Source: Candidatus Mycobacterium methanotrophicum
GTDB lineage: Bacteria > Actinomycetota > Actinomycetes > Mycobacteriales > Mycobacteriaceae
Direction of reading: 5' to 3'
Assembly: GCF_023515995.1 (NCBI RefSeq)
Contig: NZ_CP097320.1
Coordinates: forward strand, 1,364,001-1,428,000
Length of the DNA stretch: 64,000 nucleotides
Shown one piece after another: positions 57,229 to 64,000 of the stretch; position 1 is the first letter of the stretch; every line of letters begins with the position of its first letter. The translations under genes and the position numbers were made by a program. Below the pieces are notes generated by a model. That model did no database searches. It was not told the DNA's origin and worked only from the letters and a program-made list of their open reading frames with translations.

Positions 57229-58800
57229 TCAGGCTCCTTCGTTCGGCGGAGACAAGCCGGCGTCCGTTAGCAGCCGCCGCTCGTCGACCTTGCTGGACGA
57301 CGTCAAGGGCAAGTCGGCCACCAAGACGAATTGATCGGGCAGCATCGTCTCCGGGAGCCTTGCGCTGGCGGCCTGGCGGACGGCGACAGGGGTGAGCTCG
57401 GCGTCCGGCACCACGAATGCGACGACCCCCAGATCGCCCTCCCGGTCGAAGGTCGTGCACGCGACGGATGCGACCCCGTCGACACCACCGAGCGCCTCGG
57501 TCACCTCGACAAGCGACATCCTCACACCGTGTCGCTTGATGACGCGGTCCGAACGCCCCACGTATACGTGGTTGCCCCGGTCGTCGCGGAAGACGAGGTC
57601 ACCGGTGCGGTAGAGGGTGGCTTCTTCGACGACGTCGGTTCGCAGCGCGGCTGCGCTCAGCGCCGGGTCGTTCAGGTATCCAGCCATGAGCTGCGGTCCG
57701 CCGACGTACAGCTCGCCGACCACTCCGGGACGATCCACCAGCCTTCCGTGCTCATCAACGAGGTGGAACGAGCTCCCGGCATGAGGATGACCTATCGGTA
57801 CCTGGCCCGCATCGAGCAACTCGGGCGTGAGTTCCAGATGCGCGACGGCGATGGTCGTTTCGGTCGGGCCGTAGCGGTTCACTACCCGCAGTCCCGGACT
57901 GGCGGCCCACACCGCCCTGATATCGGCGGTGGACGGCGCTTCGCCGCCCAGGGCCATCACTCTCAGCGGGGTGTCAGCCAACCGCGCCAGCCGGCCGCTG
58001 GCCCGGAGCAACCGGAGGTAGCTGGGAGAGAAGCTGGTCGCCGTGATTCCCTCGCTGATAACGATCGAGAAGAACCTGCGGGGGAACAGAAGGGCTTCCC
58101 GGTCGGGGATGACGAGGGGGACGCCGCGCACCAGCGGCGGAAAGATGGCAGAGAAGGACCCGTCGAAGTGCACGGGCGAAACGCATAGGGCCCGGTCGTC
58201 CGTGGTGAGTCCCACGGCGTCGGCGCATGCTTCGAGCGCGGTGAAAAAGGCCTCCGGGGAAATCTGCACTCCTTTGGGGATACCGGTCGTCCCCGAGGTG
58301 TAAATGATGTAGGAGATTGGGCCCGTCACGGGTGGTGGCGTGCACCCATCTGCGACGCTCAACGCCGAAAGGGAGGTCCACGCCGTGCCGAAGGGAAGTC
58401 CCGACGGCGCCGTTTGGTCCGAGCCTGCGGTGATCACCAGCGCGGGCCGGCAGTCAGCCACGACCTGCGCACGGCGGAGATCTGGATCGGTGATTGCCAA
58501 CGGTACGAACGTGACCCCCGCCCACAGACAGCCCAGCGCCGCCACCACGAAGTCCACAGAATTGCCGATCAGCAGAGCGACCCGGTCCCCGGGCTCGACG
58601 CCTTTCTGAAGCAAGCCAGCGGCCACTCTGCCAGCCGCGGCGCGCAACTCGCCCCGGGTCAACGCGCGATCCAGGTCCTTGACAGCGGGCCGATCCGGGG
58701 CTCGATCGGCGTGGTCCAGCACCGCACCGAGCACACCGTGGCCCGTCACGCCCTCTCGGTGCGGCATGCTCACTATTTCTCGCTCGCCGGTGGAGGTCAT
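57229..58800 (-). CDS. Stand-alone amino-acid adenylation domain
   Basis: 523 residues from ATG 58800 (ATG 58767 is an alternative). NRPS-type core motifs are complete: YTSGTTGIPKG (167-177), RYGPTETTIAV, YRTGDLVFRDDRG, GRSDRVIKRHGVRM and the catalytic Lys504 in SSSKVDERRL. Asp213 in HFDGSFSAIF sits at the position that contacts the alpha-amino group in NRPS adenylation domains, so the substrate is probably an alpha-amino acid. There is no condensation, thiolation or thioesterase domain. The carrier protein encoded at 60783 is the obvious partner. Confidence 0.87.
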   Translation of the reverse strand: MTSTGEREIVSMPHREGVTGHGVLGAVLDHADRAPDRPAVKDLDRALTRGELRAAAGRVAAGLLQKGVEPGDRVALLIGNSVDFVVAALGCLWAGVTFVPLAITDPDLRRAQVVADCRPALVITAGSDQTAPSGLPFGTAWTSLSALSVADGCTPPPVTGPISYIIYTSGTTGIPKGVQISPEAFFTALEACADAVGLTTDDRALCVSPVHFDGSFSAIFPPLVRGVPLVIPDREALLFPRRFFSIVISEGITATSFSPSYLRLLRASGRLARLADTPLRVMALGGEAPSTADIRAVWAASPGLRVVNRYGPTETTIAVAHLELTPELLDAGQVPIGHPHAGSSFHLVDEHGRLVDRPGVVGELYVGGPQLMAGYLNDPALSAAALRTDVVEEATLYRTGDLVFRDDRGNHVYVGRSDRVIKRHGVRMSLVEVTEALGGVDGVASVACTTFDREGDLGVVAFVVPDAELTPVAVRQAASARLPETMLPDQFVLVADLPLTSSSKVDERRLLTDAGLSPPNEGA

Positions 58801-58816
58801 CGAAACACGCCGTGAG

Positions 58817-59737
58817 CTAGGTGCCCGTGAGCCGAGCGACCACAGGTGCGAAGGACTCCATCGCCTCGCCCGGCACCACGATGTTGGAAAAGCCCCACCT
58901 CTCGCGGCGCTCCACAAGCCGCTCACACAGTTCGTCCTCGGTGCCGAGCAGGACGATCGGAAGCTCGAGCGCGTCCTCACCCGGAAGACCGAGCATGGTT
59001 GCGGTGCGAGCGGCAGCGCGGCGGCTGGCGACGACTCTGGTGGCGAAGGCCACAATCTGGAGCTCGATCGAATCGAAGCGGTCACCGGCCCCCTCGCGCA
59101 CCCATGCCAAGCAGCGATCGAAATGATCGAAGGTGGCTTGGCTCGCCAGGTCGCCACCTTTGTCGCCCGAAGCCAGGCTGGTGTTCACGCCCACGGTGTC
59201 CGCGTGTTCGGCAGCAACCGTAAGTATCCGCCTACTTCCGCCCCCGACGATGACGCGAGGCGGCGAAGCCGGGCGAGGATCACAGTGGGCATCGCCCGCC
59301 GTGTAATGCGTCCCTGCGGATGTCGCCTTCCCCTCGCTCCACAGGGCCTTCATGACAGCGAGGCTCTCGGCCAGCCGGTCCACGCGGACAGCTGGGGCGT
59401 CGAACGCGATCCCCGCTTCCTCGTAGTCGCTCCGGAGCCAGCCCGCTCCAAGACCCACCTCGACCCGCCCTTCGGCCGCCAAGCCGAGCGTGGCGATCTC
59501 CTTGGCCAAGACCACAGGGTTGCGGAGGTCGTTGTTCAGCACGCCGAACCCCACATGCAGGGTGGAGGTCGCTTCGGCGGCCACGGTCGTAGCTACGAGA
59601 GGTCCGAACTGGGCGTCAAGGTGGTCAGAAACGTACAGGGTCGAGTAACCGAGACCCTCGGCCTTGCGGGCCTGGTCCCGCCAAGCCGGCATGGTTGGCG
59701 CGACCGCCGCCTGCACGCCGAATCGAAACGAAAGCAT
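58817..59737 (-). CDS. F420-type luciferase-like monooxygenase (LLM class)
   Basis: 306 residues. I choose ATG 59737 because GGAGGTG stands nine bases upstream, itself just after an in-frame ATG at 59755. TIM-barrel LLM motifs: AEGLGYSTLYVSDHLDAQFGPLVATTVAAE and VGLGAGWLRSDYEEAGIAFD; the sequence resembles the MSMEG_2516 subfamily of F420-dependent enzymes. It would carry out a hydride transfer or oxidation with F420 or FMN. The gene directly precedes the adenylation gene on the same strand (17 bases apart), so they share an operon. Confidence 0.85.
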   Translation of the reverse strand: MLSFRFGVQAAVAPTMPAWRDQARKAEGLGYSTLYVSDHLDAQFGPLVATTVAAEATSTLHVGFGVLNNDLRNPVVLAKEIATLGLAAEGRVEVGLGAGWLRSDYEEAGIAFDAPAVRVDRLAESLAVMKALWSEGKATSAGTHYTAGDAHCDPRPASPPRVIVGGGSRRILTVAAEHADTVGVNTSLASGDKGGDLASQATFDHFDRCLAWVREGAGDRFDSIELQIVAFATRVVASRRAAARTATMLGLPGEDALELPIVLLGTEDELCERLVERRERWGFSNIVVPGEAMESFAPVVARLTGT

Positions 59738-59755
59738 CTGTCGACACACCTCCAT

Positions 59756-59834
59756 TGCTCAGTCATGAAAGCCGGGATAAGAACAAACCTATACTCATTG
59801 AATCATCCGTATATCATCCCGTACAGTACAATCT
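59756..59834. promoter_or_regulatory. Divergent AT-rich promoter region, leaderless start for the PhyH gene
   Basis: 79 AT-rich bases between the LLM and PhyH genes. On the plus strand TACAGT (59822-59827) fits TANNNT and ends seven bases before ATG 59835, giving a leaderless transcript. TATACT and TATATC upstream may serve the minus-strand operon. This would coordinate both arms of the module. Confidence 0.5.
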
Positions 59835-60746
59835 ATGCCAGCAGCAGTACGTACAGTCGGTTCGGGTTCCTCGCCGGCCGATATTGCGAAGGTGCTCGAC
59901 GAAGACGGGTGTGTGGTCATTCGCGACCTTGCAGCTCCCCAGACGATGGATCAGATACGGGCCGAGCTGGAGCAGCACCTCACTGCCACCAGCGGAGGCA
60001 ACACTGACTTCCTGGGCGAAAGCACCCGACGTACCGGCGCCCTGATCGCCCGTTCGCCGACCTCTCGCTCACTCATTACCAACCCGACGATCATCGACAC
60101 GCTCGACCTCGTGTTGGGCGACCACGCCAGCACCTTCCAGATCGACCTGACCCAGCTGGTCACCATCGGACCTGGTGAGCCGGCGCAGATGATTCATCGG
60201 GACCAGTGGTCGTTCGATCGCTACCAGTTCCCGAGGGGCTTCGAAGCCGAAGTCGCCACCATGTGGGCCGTGACCGACTTCACCGATGAAATGGGTGCGA
60301 CACGGATGGTGGTGGGCAGCCACCGTTGGGAGGACGATCCCGACGATGTGGACTCCGCCCTGTCCACCCCGGCGGTCATGACCAAGGGTTCGGTCCTCTT
60401 GTACACGGGCTCGATATTCCACGGCGGGGGCGCCAACGCAACGAAGACCAGCCGGATCGGGATGAACGTGGGCTACTCGCTCGGGTGGCTGCGCCAGGAG
60501 GAAAACCAATATCTCGCCTGCCCGCCCGAGATCGCCCGCACCCTCCCCGAGGGGCTACTCAGGCTGATGGGCTACCAGCGCGGCTCCTACTCCATCGGCT
60601 ACGCGGACGACATGCGAGAACCCTTGGACTGGCTGTACGGCAGTCCGGCATTTATGTCGGACTTCTTGGGTTACCGCCGCGCCGCTCGCAAGCGACTCAA
60701 GGCAACCGGGAGCTACGTCCCGCCCACTGGAACCCGCACAAATTAA
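59835..60746 (+). CDS. Phytanoyl-CoA dioxygenase-family Fe(II)/2-oxoglutarate enzyme
   Basis: 303 residues. Iron ligands are H121 and D123 in MIHRDQW and H196 in SIFHGGGANAT; the 2-oxoglutarate Arg follows in TSRIGMNVGYSLGW. The DEDGCVVIRDL and GDHAST blocks match the PhyH family. Such enzymes hydroxylate or halogenate aliphatic carbons, often on carrier-bound amino acids in biosynthetic clusters. An Asp in the H-x-D position favours hydroxylation over halogenation. First gene of the plus-strand arm with the carrier protein. Confidence 0.88.
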   Translation: MPAAVRTVGSGSSPADIAKVLDEDGCVVIRDLAAPQTMDQIRAELEQHLTATSGGNTDFLGESTRRTGALIARSPTSRSLITNPTIIDTLDLVLGDHASTFQIDLTQLVTIGPGEPAQMIHRDQWSFDRYQFPRGFEAEVATMWAVTDFTDEMGATRMVVGSHRWEDDPDDVDSALSTPAVMTKGSVLLYTGSIFHGGGANATKTSRIGMNVGYSLGWLRQEENQYLACPPEIARTLPEGLLRLMGYQRGSYSIGYADDMREPLDWLYGSPAFMSDFLGYRRAARKRLKATGSYVPPTGTRTN

Positions 60747-60782
60747 CAGGTTGACCTACGAGAGAAATATGAGGAAAGCGCG

Positions 60783-61028
60783 ATGCAGGACCAAATTCGT
60801 GAAGTCTTAGCCGCTCATGGCCGCATGGCGGTCGATCCACGCGAGGTGGACGATCAGGCCGACCTCTACGAGCTCGGCCTGACGTCGCATGCGTCGGTCG
60901 ATGTCATGCTTGCGCTTGAGGACGCATTCGACATCGAGTTCCCCGATGAAGTGCTCAAGAAGTCCACCTTCGCTTCCGTACGCAACATCGAGCTGGTAGT
61001 TGAAGGCCTTGTCAAAGCGGTTGCATGA
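60783..61028 (+). CDS. Stand-alone acyl/aminoacyl carrier protein
   Basis: 81 residues. The phosphopantetheine site is Ser35 in ELGLTSHASVDVML. The LTSH form, in place of the DSL of fatty-acid carrier proteins, is seen in small carrier proteins that work with stand-alone amino-acid ligases. ALEDAFDIEFPDEVLKKSTFASVRNI completes the four-helix fold. GAGGAAAG lies about ten bases before the ATG. The next gene, overlapping by four bases, encodes a phosphopantetheinyl transferase, which would activate this protein. Confidence 0.9.
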   Translation: MQDQIREVLAAHGRMAVDPREVDDQADLYELGLTSHASVDVMLALEDAFDIEFPDEVLKKSTFASVRNIELVVEGLVKAVA

Positions 61029-61450
61029 TCACCTTGCCGAGCGAGGTTGACGGGCGCCGCGTCCGCGTCGGGTGCGATGTCGTGGCCATTGAGGACGTCC
61101 AGGACTCGCTGGCGGCGTTCGGGGACCGGTACCTGCGCAAGGTTTTTACGGCGGGCGAAATCAACGACTGCCAGGGCCGCAACCGGGTGCACAGACTCGC
61201 GGCCCGGTTCGCGGCCAAGGAAGCAGTGATCAAGGCATTCGCAGAACCCGACATGCCGTTTCCCTGGCGCGAGATCGAGGTAACGCGGGACGGTCCGCTG
61301 CCTCTGCTTCGTTTGAGTGGGGGGCTTGCCGAGCGGGCACAGCATCAAGGCTGGCACAGCTCGTGTCTGTCGCTTTCGCACGCCGATTGCCACGCAATGG
61401 CCGTCGTTCTCGTGGTCTGCGGCGGCGACGCCGGGGCGGGCCCGCGATGA
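61025..61450 (+). CDS. AcpS-type phosphopantetheinyl transferase
   Basis: 141 residues. VGCDVVAIEDVQDSLAAFGDRYLRKVFTAGEI (metal Asp) and LAARFAAKEAVIKAFAEPD (Glu, Lys motif) are the two signatures of trimeric AcpS enzymes; LSLSHADCHAMAVVLV is the usual third block. It transfers 4'-phosphopantetheine from CoA to Ser35 of the adjacent carrier protein. Start and stop overlap both neighbours by four bases. A dedicated copy, separate from the housekeeping acpS, supports a self-contained pathway. Confidence 0.9.
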   Translation: MITLPSEVDGRRVRVGCDVVAIEDVQDSLAAFGDRYLRKVFTAGEINDCQGRNRVHRLAARFAAKEAVIKAFAEPDMPFPWREIEVTRDGPLPLLRLSGGLAERAQHQGWHSSCLSLSHADCHAMAVVLVVCGGDAGAGPR

Positions 61451-62070
61451 CCCGCAGACATGATCCGGTGTGGGTTTGGATGATCGGCGCGTTCGGCGGC
61501 GCGCTCGCGCTTGCCGTGGCCGTTCTGGCCCATTACGGCACCGGTCCCGATGGCCTCAGGCTGGCGGTGCGCGCCACGGCGCGCTGGTCGTTCCTTTGTT
61601 TCTGGCTTTCCTATGCCGGCGGCGCGATGGCCATCCTGTTCGGCCCAGCCTTTGCCGGGCTGGCGCGCCAGGCGCGAGCCTTGGGCCTGGCCTTCGCCAC
61701 CGCGCTTCAGGTCCATATCGGATTGGTCGTCTGGCTGGGCATCGTTATCGGCCAGATTCCGCTGCAGGGCCGTGTGTTGTGGTTCTTCCTGGTCGCACTG
61801 TTCTTCACCTATGTGCTGGTGCTGCTGTCCTTCGGAATCGGAATGCGCAACCTGGGACGTCTGTGGCGGCCACTGCTCTTCCTGGGCACGACTTATATTC
61901 TGATCGCCTTCGGCCGGGATTTTGTGCTGGGCGCACTCGACCAGAAGACACAGCATTGGCGCTACTTCGCCGAATATGTGCCGTTCGCCCTGTTGAGCCT
62001 TATTGCAATCCCGCTGCGCCTTGCCGCGTTTCTTCGCCAGCGCTTCGGCTTGCGTTCCGCCACGCCCTGA
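61447..62070 (+). CDS. Multi-pass membrane protein
   Basis: 207 residues from ATG 61447, overlapping the AcpS stop. Five or six hydrophobic helices alternate with short loops (WMIGAFGGALALAVAVLAHY, WSFLCFWLSYAGGAMAILF, HIGLVVWLGIVIGQI, VLWFFLVALFFTYVLVLL, PLLFLGTTYILIAF). Arg/Trp-rich loop WRLA-like pattern near the first helices and scattered His (AHY, HIG) recall the ferric-reductase-like heme-binding membrane family. That resemblance is weak. As last gene of the operon it might transport the product or feed electrons. Codon use again differs from its neighbours. Confidence 0.7.
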   Translation: MTRRHDPVWVWMIGAFGGALALAVAVLAHYGTGPDGLRLAVRATARWSFLCFWLSYAGGAMAILFGPAFAGLARQARALGLAFATALQVHIGLVVWLGIVIGQIPLQGRVLWFFLVALFFTYVLVLLSFGIGMRNLGRLWRPLLFLGTTYILIAFGRDFVLGALDQKTQHWRYFAEYVPFALLSLIAIPLRLAAFLRQRFGLRSATP

Positions 62071-62240
62071 CGCACCTCGCCAAACTGTTTGCCCGCCGTG
62101 CACGACCCGATACGGCAGGTTGTCTTCGCCGGCACGCTGCTAGTCGTCGACGAAACCGAATGGAAATGAGAGGTATGGCGTCAGCCCGACGATCAGTTGC
62201 CACTTCCAATTCGGTTGACGTAACCGGGAGCGACGCGCAA
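62071..62240. other. Gap between the pathway and the esterase gene
   Basis: 170 bases with convergent ends. One short frame (62098-62169, 23 codons) was seen and is not convincing. No strong hairpin noted. Confidence 0.3.
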
Positions 62241-63281
62241 TCAGCCGCGGCTGAGGTGGGCCCGGATGGCAGAGATGGTGGCCGTGGTGGCGTCCGCGCT
62301 GCCGCCTCCAAATGGGGCGATACTGGCAAAGCCGTGCGTAAGTGCATCGAACTGCCGGTGATCGACCGTGACGCCGGCCGAGCGTAGCGCCACGGCGTAT
62401 TCGTTACCCTCGTCGCGCAGTGGATCGAATCCTGCCGTGAGCACCAGAGCGGGGGCCAATCCAGATAAATCAGCGGCCTTCAGCGGCGATACCCGTGCGT
62501 CGTCGGCGGCAAGGCCCGTGCCGCCCAGATACAGGTCTACGAACCGGTCCTCCTGCAGCTTGGACAGGAAGAACCCGTCCGAGAACAAGGTGCGCGACCG
62601 GGTCTTCGCGGAGAGGTCGAGGAGCGGATAGAGCAGCACTTGCAGCGTCGGCTGCGGAATACCCTCTTCGCGGCTACGCAGCGCGACGAGGGCTGCCAGA
62701 TTTCCGCCGGCGCTGTCACCGCCGACGCCGATTCGGGACGGGTCAGCGCCCAGTTCGGCGGCGTGTCCACGTGCCCATCGATAGGCCGCGACGCAGTCAT
62801 CGACCGCAGCCGGGGCCCTGTGCTCGGGTGCGAGCCGGTAGTCCACCGACAACACGTGTATCGCGGCGTCTCTGCAAATCATCCGACACAGCCCGTCGGG
62901 GGATTCGATGTCGCCCACAACAAAACCACCGCCGTGGAAGAAGAGAAGTAACGGGGCCGCCTCCGCGACGCCCGGTCGATAGTGTCGCGCTCGAAGGGGG
63001 CTGTCGGGGCCGGGAATCGTGAGATCGGTGGTGGGGACTCCTACGTGGTTGTTCATCGCCGCATGCGATTTCCGCATCAAGGCGCGGGCAACGCCCGGAT
63101 CGCCGTCAGCCGAGAAACCGCCAGTACGCGTGCTTCGTTGGGCGATCAGTATCAACTGAAGCGTGGCGTCAAGAGTGTTGCCGTCGATGGTGATCCGTCT
63201 GCCGCCAGCCAGGAGGCGTTTTAGCCATGGCGGAATCCACGGCATGACCTTGACACCGACGTCACGCGCCGCGTTTTTCAC
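62241..63281 (-). CDS. Hormone-sensitive-lipase-family esterase
   Basis: 346 residues, alpha/beta hydrolase. HGGGFVVGD forms the oxyanion hole, the nucleophile Ser lies in VGGDSAGGNLAAL, the acid in TAGFDPLRDEG and the His in ALTHGFASI. These are the features of the Lip (LipN/LipI/LipH) esterases of mycobacteria, which act on short-chain esters. It may be ordinary lipid metabolism rather than part of the cluster: codon use resembles the core, and the strand differs. A P450 gene lies just upstream. Confidence 0.9.
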   Translation of the reverse strand: MKNAARDVGVKVMPWIPPWLKRLLAGGRRITIDGNTLDATLQLILIAQRSTRTGGFSADGDPGVARALMRKSHAAMNNHVGVPTTDLTIPGPDSPLRARHYRPGVAEAAPLLLFFHGGGFVVGDIESPDGLCRMICRDAAIHVLSVDYRLAPEHRAPAAVDDCVAAYRWARGHAAELGADPSRIGVGGDSAGGNLAALVALRSREEGIPQPTLQVLLYPLLDLSAKTRSRTLFSDGFFLSKLQEDRFVDLYLGGTGLAADDARVSPLKAADLSGLAPALVLTAGFDPLRDEGNEYAVALRSAGVTVDHRQFDALTHGFASIAPFGGGSADATTATISAIRAHLSRG

Positions 63282-63313
63282 CGCGAGAGGGCGGGGTTTG
63301 GGCCGCTTGTGTG

Positions 63314-64000
63314 CTATGGCTGCCTCCGTGTGAACCGAACAGGCATGGAGTGAATCCCGTTGATCAGTGTCGACGGCATGCGCTCGACCGGCCCGGCCAA
63401 CTCCATGTTCTTCATCCGGCTCAGCACCTCCGACACGAGGGCGGCCGCCTCCACCCGGGCCAGGTTCGCCCCTAGGCAGAAATGGCTGCCGCCGCCGCCA
63501 AATGCCAAGTGCGGGTTGGGCTTACGGGTCACATCGAAGCGTTCGGGGTCGACGAAGTGGGCCTCGTCCCGATTGGCCGCCGGGTAGAACATCGCCACCC
63601 GGTCGCCCTCCTTCACGGGCACCCCGCCTAGTTCGGTGTCCTTCGTGGCCGTGCGGAAGAACGCGTTGACCGGGCTGACGTAGCGGAGCATTTCTTCAAC
63701 TGCAGTCGGCAGCAGCGACGGATCCGCCTCCAGCTTTGCCCGCTCCTCCGGATGGTCCATCAGCGCGCACGCGCCTCCGGCGACCAGGTTACGGGTCGTG
63801 TCGCCACCCGCATTGATCAGCAGCGTGAACAAGAAGTGGAACTCCCTTTCGGTGAGGCGCTGTCCGTCGACCTCGGCATGCAGCAGGGATGTCGCGATGT
63901 CATCGCAAGGATCCGCACGTTTGCGGGCCACGAGTTCCGTTGAGTACCTGAACATCTCGGCGCCCGCCCTTATGGCATGCGAGCCGCCTATCAGACCGGT
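63314..64000 (-). CDS. Cytochrome P450, C-terminal part (continues past the window)
   Basis: About 228 residues are visible and the frame stays open to base 64000. The I-helix oxygen-binding motif INAGGDTTRN, the ExxR motif EEMLRYV, the PERF segment FVDPERFDV and the heme loop FGGGGSHFCLGANLAR with the axial Cys are intact. It is followed by the esterase gene 32 bases downstream, so the two may form an operon. Sequence character fits mycobacterial CYP families that act on sterols or fatty acids; the substrate is not assignable. Confidence 0.92.
   Translation of the reverse strand, partial: TGLIGGSHAIRAGAEMFRYSTELVARKRADPCDDIATSLLHAEVDGQRLTEREFHFLFTLLINAGGDTTRNLVAGGACALMDHPEERAKLEADPSLLPTAVEEMLRYVSPVNAFFRTATKDTELGGVPVKEGDRVAMFYPAANRDEAHFVDPERFDVTRKPNPHLAFGGGGSHFCLGANLARVEAAALVSEVLSRMKNMELAGPVERMPSTLINGIHSMPVRFTRRQP

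Noticed and set aside
58679..60007. 442-residue plus-strand ORF across the LLM gene
   Set aside because: It is antisense to the LLM protein and crosses the AT-rich divergent promoter.
61345..62103. 252-residue minus-strand ORF opposite the membrane protein
   Set aside because: Gln/His/Arg-rich low complexity; the plus-strand frame has clear membrane helices and a coupled ATGA start.

Overview
The window is chromosomal DNA from a slow-growing, non-tuberculous mycobacterium. The evidence is gene order: moeA end, rimJ, pat, arcA, pmt, rsmI, pabB, metG, tatD, rpfB, ksgA, ispE, pks16, pth, rplY, lpqT, prsA and glmU run in the order known for M. tuberculosis Rv0994-Rv1018c. PE, PPE and Esx genes, a MIRU-type tandem repeat and leaderless-style promoters agree. 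I do not name a species.

Layout. 1-2188: end of moeA, rimJ, an Rv0996-type membrane protein and tRNA-Ala(CGC). 2189-about 11270: a decayed integrated island beside the tRNA. It holds a membrane protein with DUF4236, DEDDh exonuclease and BRCT-like parts, a frameshifted HNH-like gene, an unknown gene, a HicAB toxin-antitoxin pair, a frameshifted 5' part of a DISARM drmA-like gene and a tyrosine recombinase truncated at both ends. Its right edge runs directly into the 3' remnant of an M24 peptidase gene. 11600-35575: the conserved core (protein acetylation, arginine deiminase, O-mannosylation, 16S rRNA methylation, folate, tRNA charging, resuscitation factor, isoprenoid, PRPP and UDP-GlcNAc synthesis). 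Inside it lie eleven exact copies of a 52-bp repeat ahead of rsmI, a terminator/attenuator leader ahead of rpfB, and two related long hairpins.

35674-45241: accessory DNA. A PAS protein and two TetR regulators are followed by a decayed PE with an intact PPE, then a cell-surface polysaccharide locus in advanced decay. rmlC-like, sugar-phosphotransferase and APH-like genes are intact; an oxidoreductase, a C-methyltransferase, a glycosyltransferase and an epimerase survive as internally deleted remnants. 45488-47931: a PE-PPE-Esx-Esx cassette of ESX-5 type.

48147-62070: a candidate undescribed small-molecule pathway. Five tightly packed plus-strand genes encode a threonine-aldolase-like PLP enzyme, an FAD/NAD(P)-binding oxidoreductase, an ATP-grasp amino-acid ligase, a MetA-type homoserine O-acyltransferase and a MetY-type PLP sulfhydrylase. 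They meet a minus-strand set (PaaK-like adenylate-forming ligase, PaiB-like flavoprotein, stand-alone amino-acid adenylation domain, F420-type luciferase-like oxidoreductase) and a plus-strand set (PhyH dioxygenase, stand-alone carrier protein, AcpS-type phosphopantetheinyl transferase, membrane protein). Codon use in 49300-54690 (GCC for Ala, CTC for Leu) differs from the core, which suggests horizontal origin. 62241-64000 holds an HSL-family esterase and the 3' part of a cytochrome P450. Product assignments come from reading motifs and family resemblance; no database search was run.
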